NCBI RefSeq assembly: GCF_034006335.1
Contig: NZ_JAWDIQ010000003.1
Strand: one strand, 5' to 3'
DNA length: 64,000 bases
Origin: Paracerasibacillus soli
Lineage (GTDB): Bacteria > Bacillota > Bacilli > Bacillales > Amphibacillaceae
The position numbers were made by a program, and so were the translations under genes. This document shows positions 63,338 to 64,000 of the stretch, piece by piece; the first letter of the stretch is position 1; the number at the start of each line of letters is the position of its first letter. The notes under the pieces were generated by a model. It searched no databases. It worked only from the letters and a program-made list of their open reading frames with translations, and had not been told where the DNA came from.

Positions 63338-64000
63338 TTGAAGCAATCTGAACTAGATCACGAAGCAGGACTAGCACTTCAAGAAAAAGACAACAATGTT
63401 ATCAAGATCGATAAAGCCTGGAAGAAGAGGCTTGAAACGAATCAAAACGGCAATTTCAAAAGAAACAGGAAAAACATTCAATCTATATTGGATCATGACG
63501 AAAATCTAAAAGATATTGGTCGTTTGAATGAGCTGTCGGGCTTCAAAGAGATATACAAGCCTCCTATATGGCGTAAAAAAAGTGACAATGAGTTGCTCTG
63601 GACTGATTATGATGATGCACAGCTAAGAATTTATATTGATGTTCATTATGGTATTACAAATGAATTGGTATCAATGATTGCATGAATACCATATTTTATA
63701 AAAATTCCTATCATCCTATCAAAGAATATCTTAAAGGTTTGTACTGGGATGGTGAAAGTAGGCTTGAATCTCTTTTCATAGACTTTCTAGGTGCGGATGA
63801 TAACGAATATACAAGAACCGTAACAAAAAAAATGCTAGTTGCTGCTGTCACTCGTATATTTGAACCAGGGACGAAGTTTGATACCGCTCTAATACTAATA
63901 GGTACACAAGGTATAGGGAAAAGCTATGTTTTATCTCGACTTGGCGGTGAGTGGTTCAATGAATCTCTTAATTCATTTAGTGGTGATGAAGCACTGATGA
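63338..64000 (+). pseudogene. VapE/VirE-type P-loop ATPase (partial at window edge), frame broken once
   Basis: Start TTG 63338 (MKQSELDHEAGLALQ), 6 nt after GAGGTGACAG. The first 110 residues form the region before the helicase domain (DYDDAQLRIYIDVHYGI). The frame breaks at about 63675, and the next frame continues NTIFYKNSYHPIKEYLKGLYWDGESRLESLF (in part), IFEPGTKFDTALILIG and the P-loop GTQGIGKSYVLSRLGG. The family (PF05272) provides replicative helicase-like functions in phages and pathogenicity islands. The rest lies outside the window. Confidence 0.87.

Overview
The window is chromosomal DNA of a low-GC, endospore-forming Firmicute of the family Bacillaceae. The evidence is the cwlD - mrp/salA - gerD - kbaA - pdaB sporulation and germination cluster next to an rRNA operon (an order I know from Bacillus subtilis), AGGAGG-type ribosome binding sites with frequent TTG/GTG starts, a full mrp (mnh) Na+/H+ antiporter operon, and a 16S gene whose variable regions look most like the Virgibacillus-Oceanobacillus-Ornithinibacillus group. 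The genus is inferred from memory, not computed.

Layout. 1-2641 (minus): riboflavin operon ribD-ribE-ribBA behind an FMN riboswitch; a hairpin overlaps the ribD ribosome binding site. 2955-4991: DedA protein, a small membrane protein and two poorly known membrane or secreted proteins. 5322-12088: a structured leader, then a very large cell-wall-anchored M60-type metalloprotease/adhesin (two discoidin-like domains, HEWGH peptidase, two NPCBM modules, seven FIVAR repeats, sorting signal), broken many times in this sequence. 12354-15819: a LURP-one protein, an IS200/IS605 element (tnpA + tnpB) that sits in the loop of a terminator-like inverted repeat, and an AI-2E permease. 16133-18333: a flavin monooxygenase and a FrnE/DsbA protein. 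18460-29233: a surface-adhesin module, in which a SARP-type response regulator, a Cna_B/SpaA-repeat adhesin and a double-kinase hybrid histidine kinase lie side by side. 29622-39128: MFS transporter, FadR regulator, CueP, a membrane protein, an Eis-like acetyltransferase, an MHYT-GGDEF-EAL protein, an amidase and a Usp protein. 40031-45932: mrpABCDEFG. 46188-53024: a small coiled protein, a quinone-reductase-like flavoprotein, then the cwlD-mrp-gerD-kbaA-pdaB cluster. 53221-59073: rRNA operon 16S-tRNA-Ile-tRNA-Ala-23S-5S followed by tRNA-Asn and tRNA-Thr. 59197-64000: the left end of an integrated element at the 3' side of tRNA-Thr, with cargo protein, integrase, divergent repressor/Cro pair, excisionase-like protein, primase-polymerase and a VapE/VirE-type ATPase running off the right edge. 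The gene order resembles a phage-inducible chromosomal island.

A feature of the whole window is that about twenty otherwise well-conserved genes, including housekeeping ones (ribD, ribE, mrpA, mrpD, mrp/salA), are interrupted by one- or two-base frameshifts, mostly in short homopolymers. I read this mainly as indel error in the assembly rather than mass gene decay. I mark these genes 'pseudogene' to mean 'reading frame broken in this sequence' and give full biological extents. The repeated in-frame TAA codons in the FIVAR region are substitutions and may be real.
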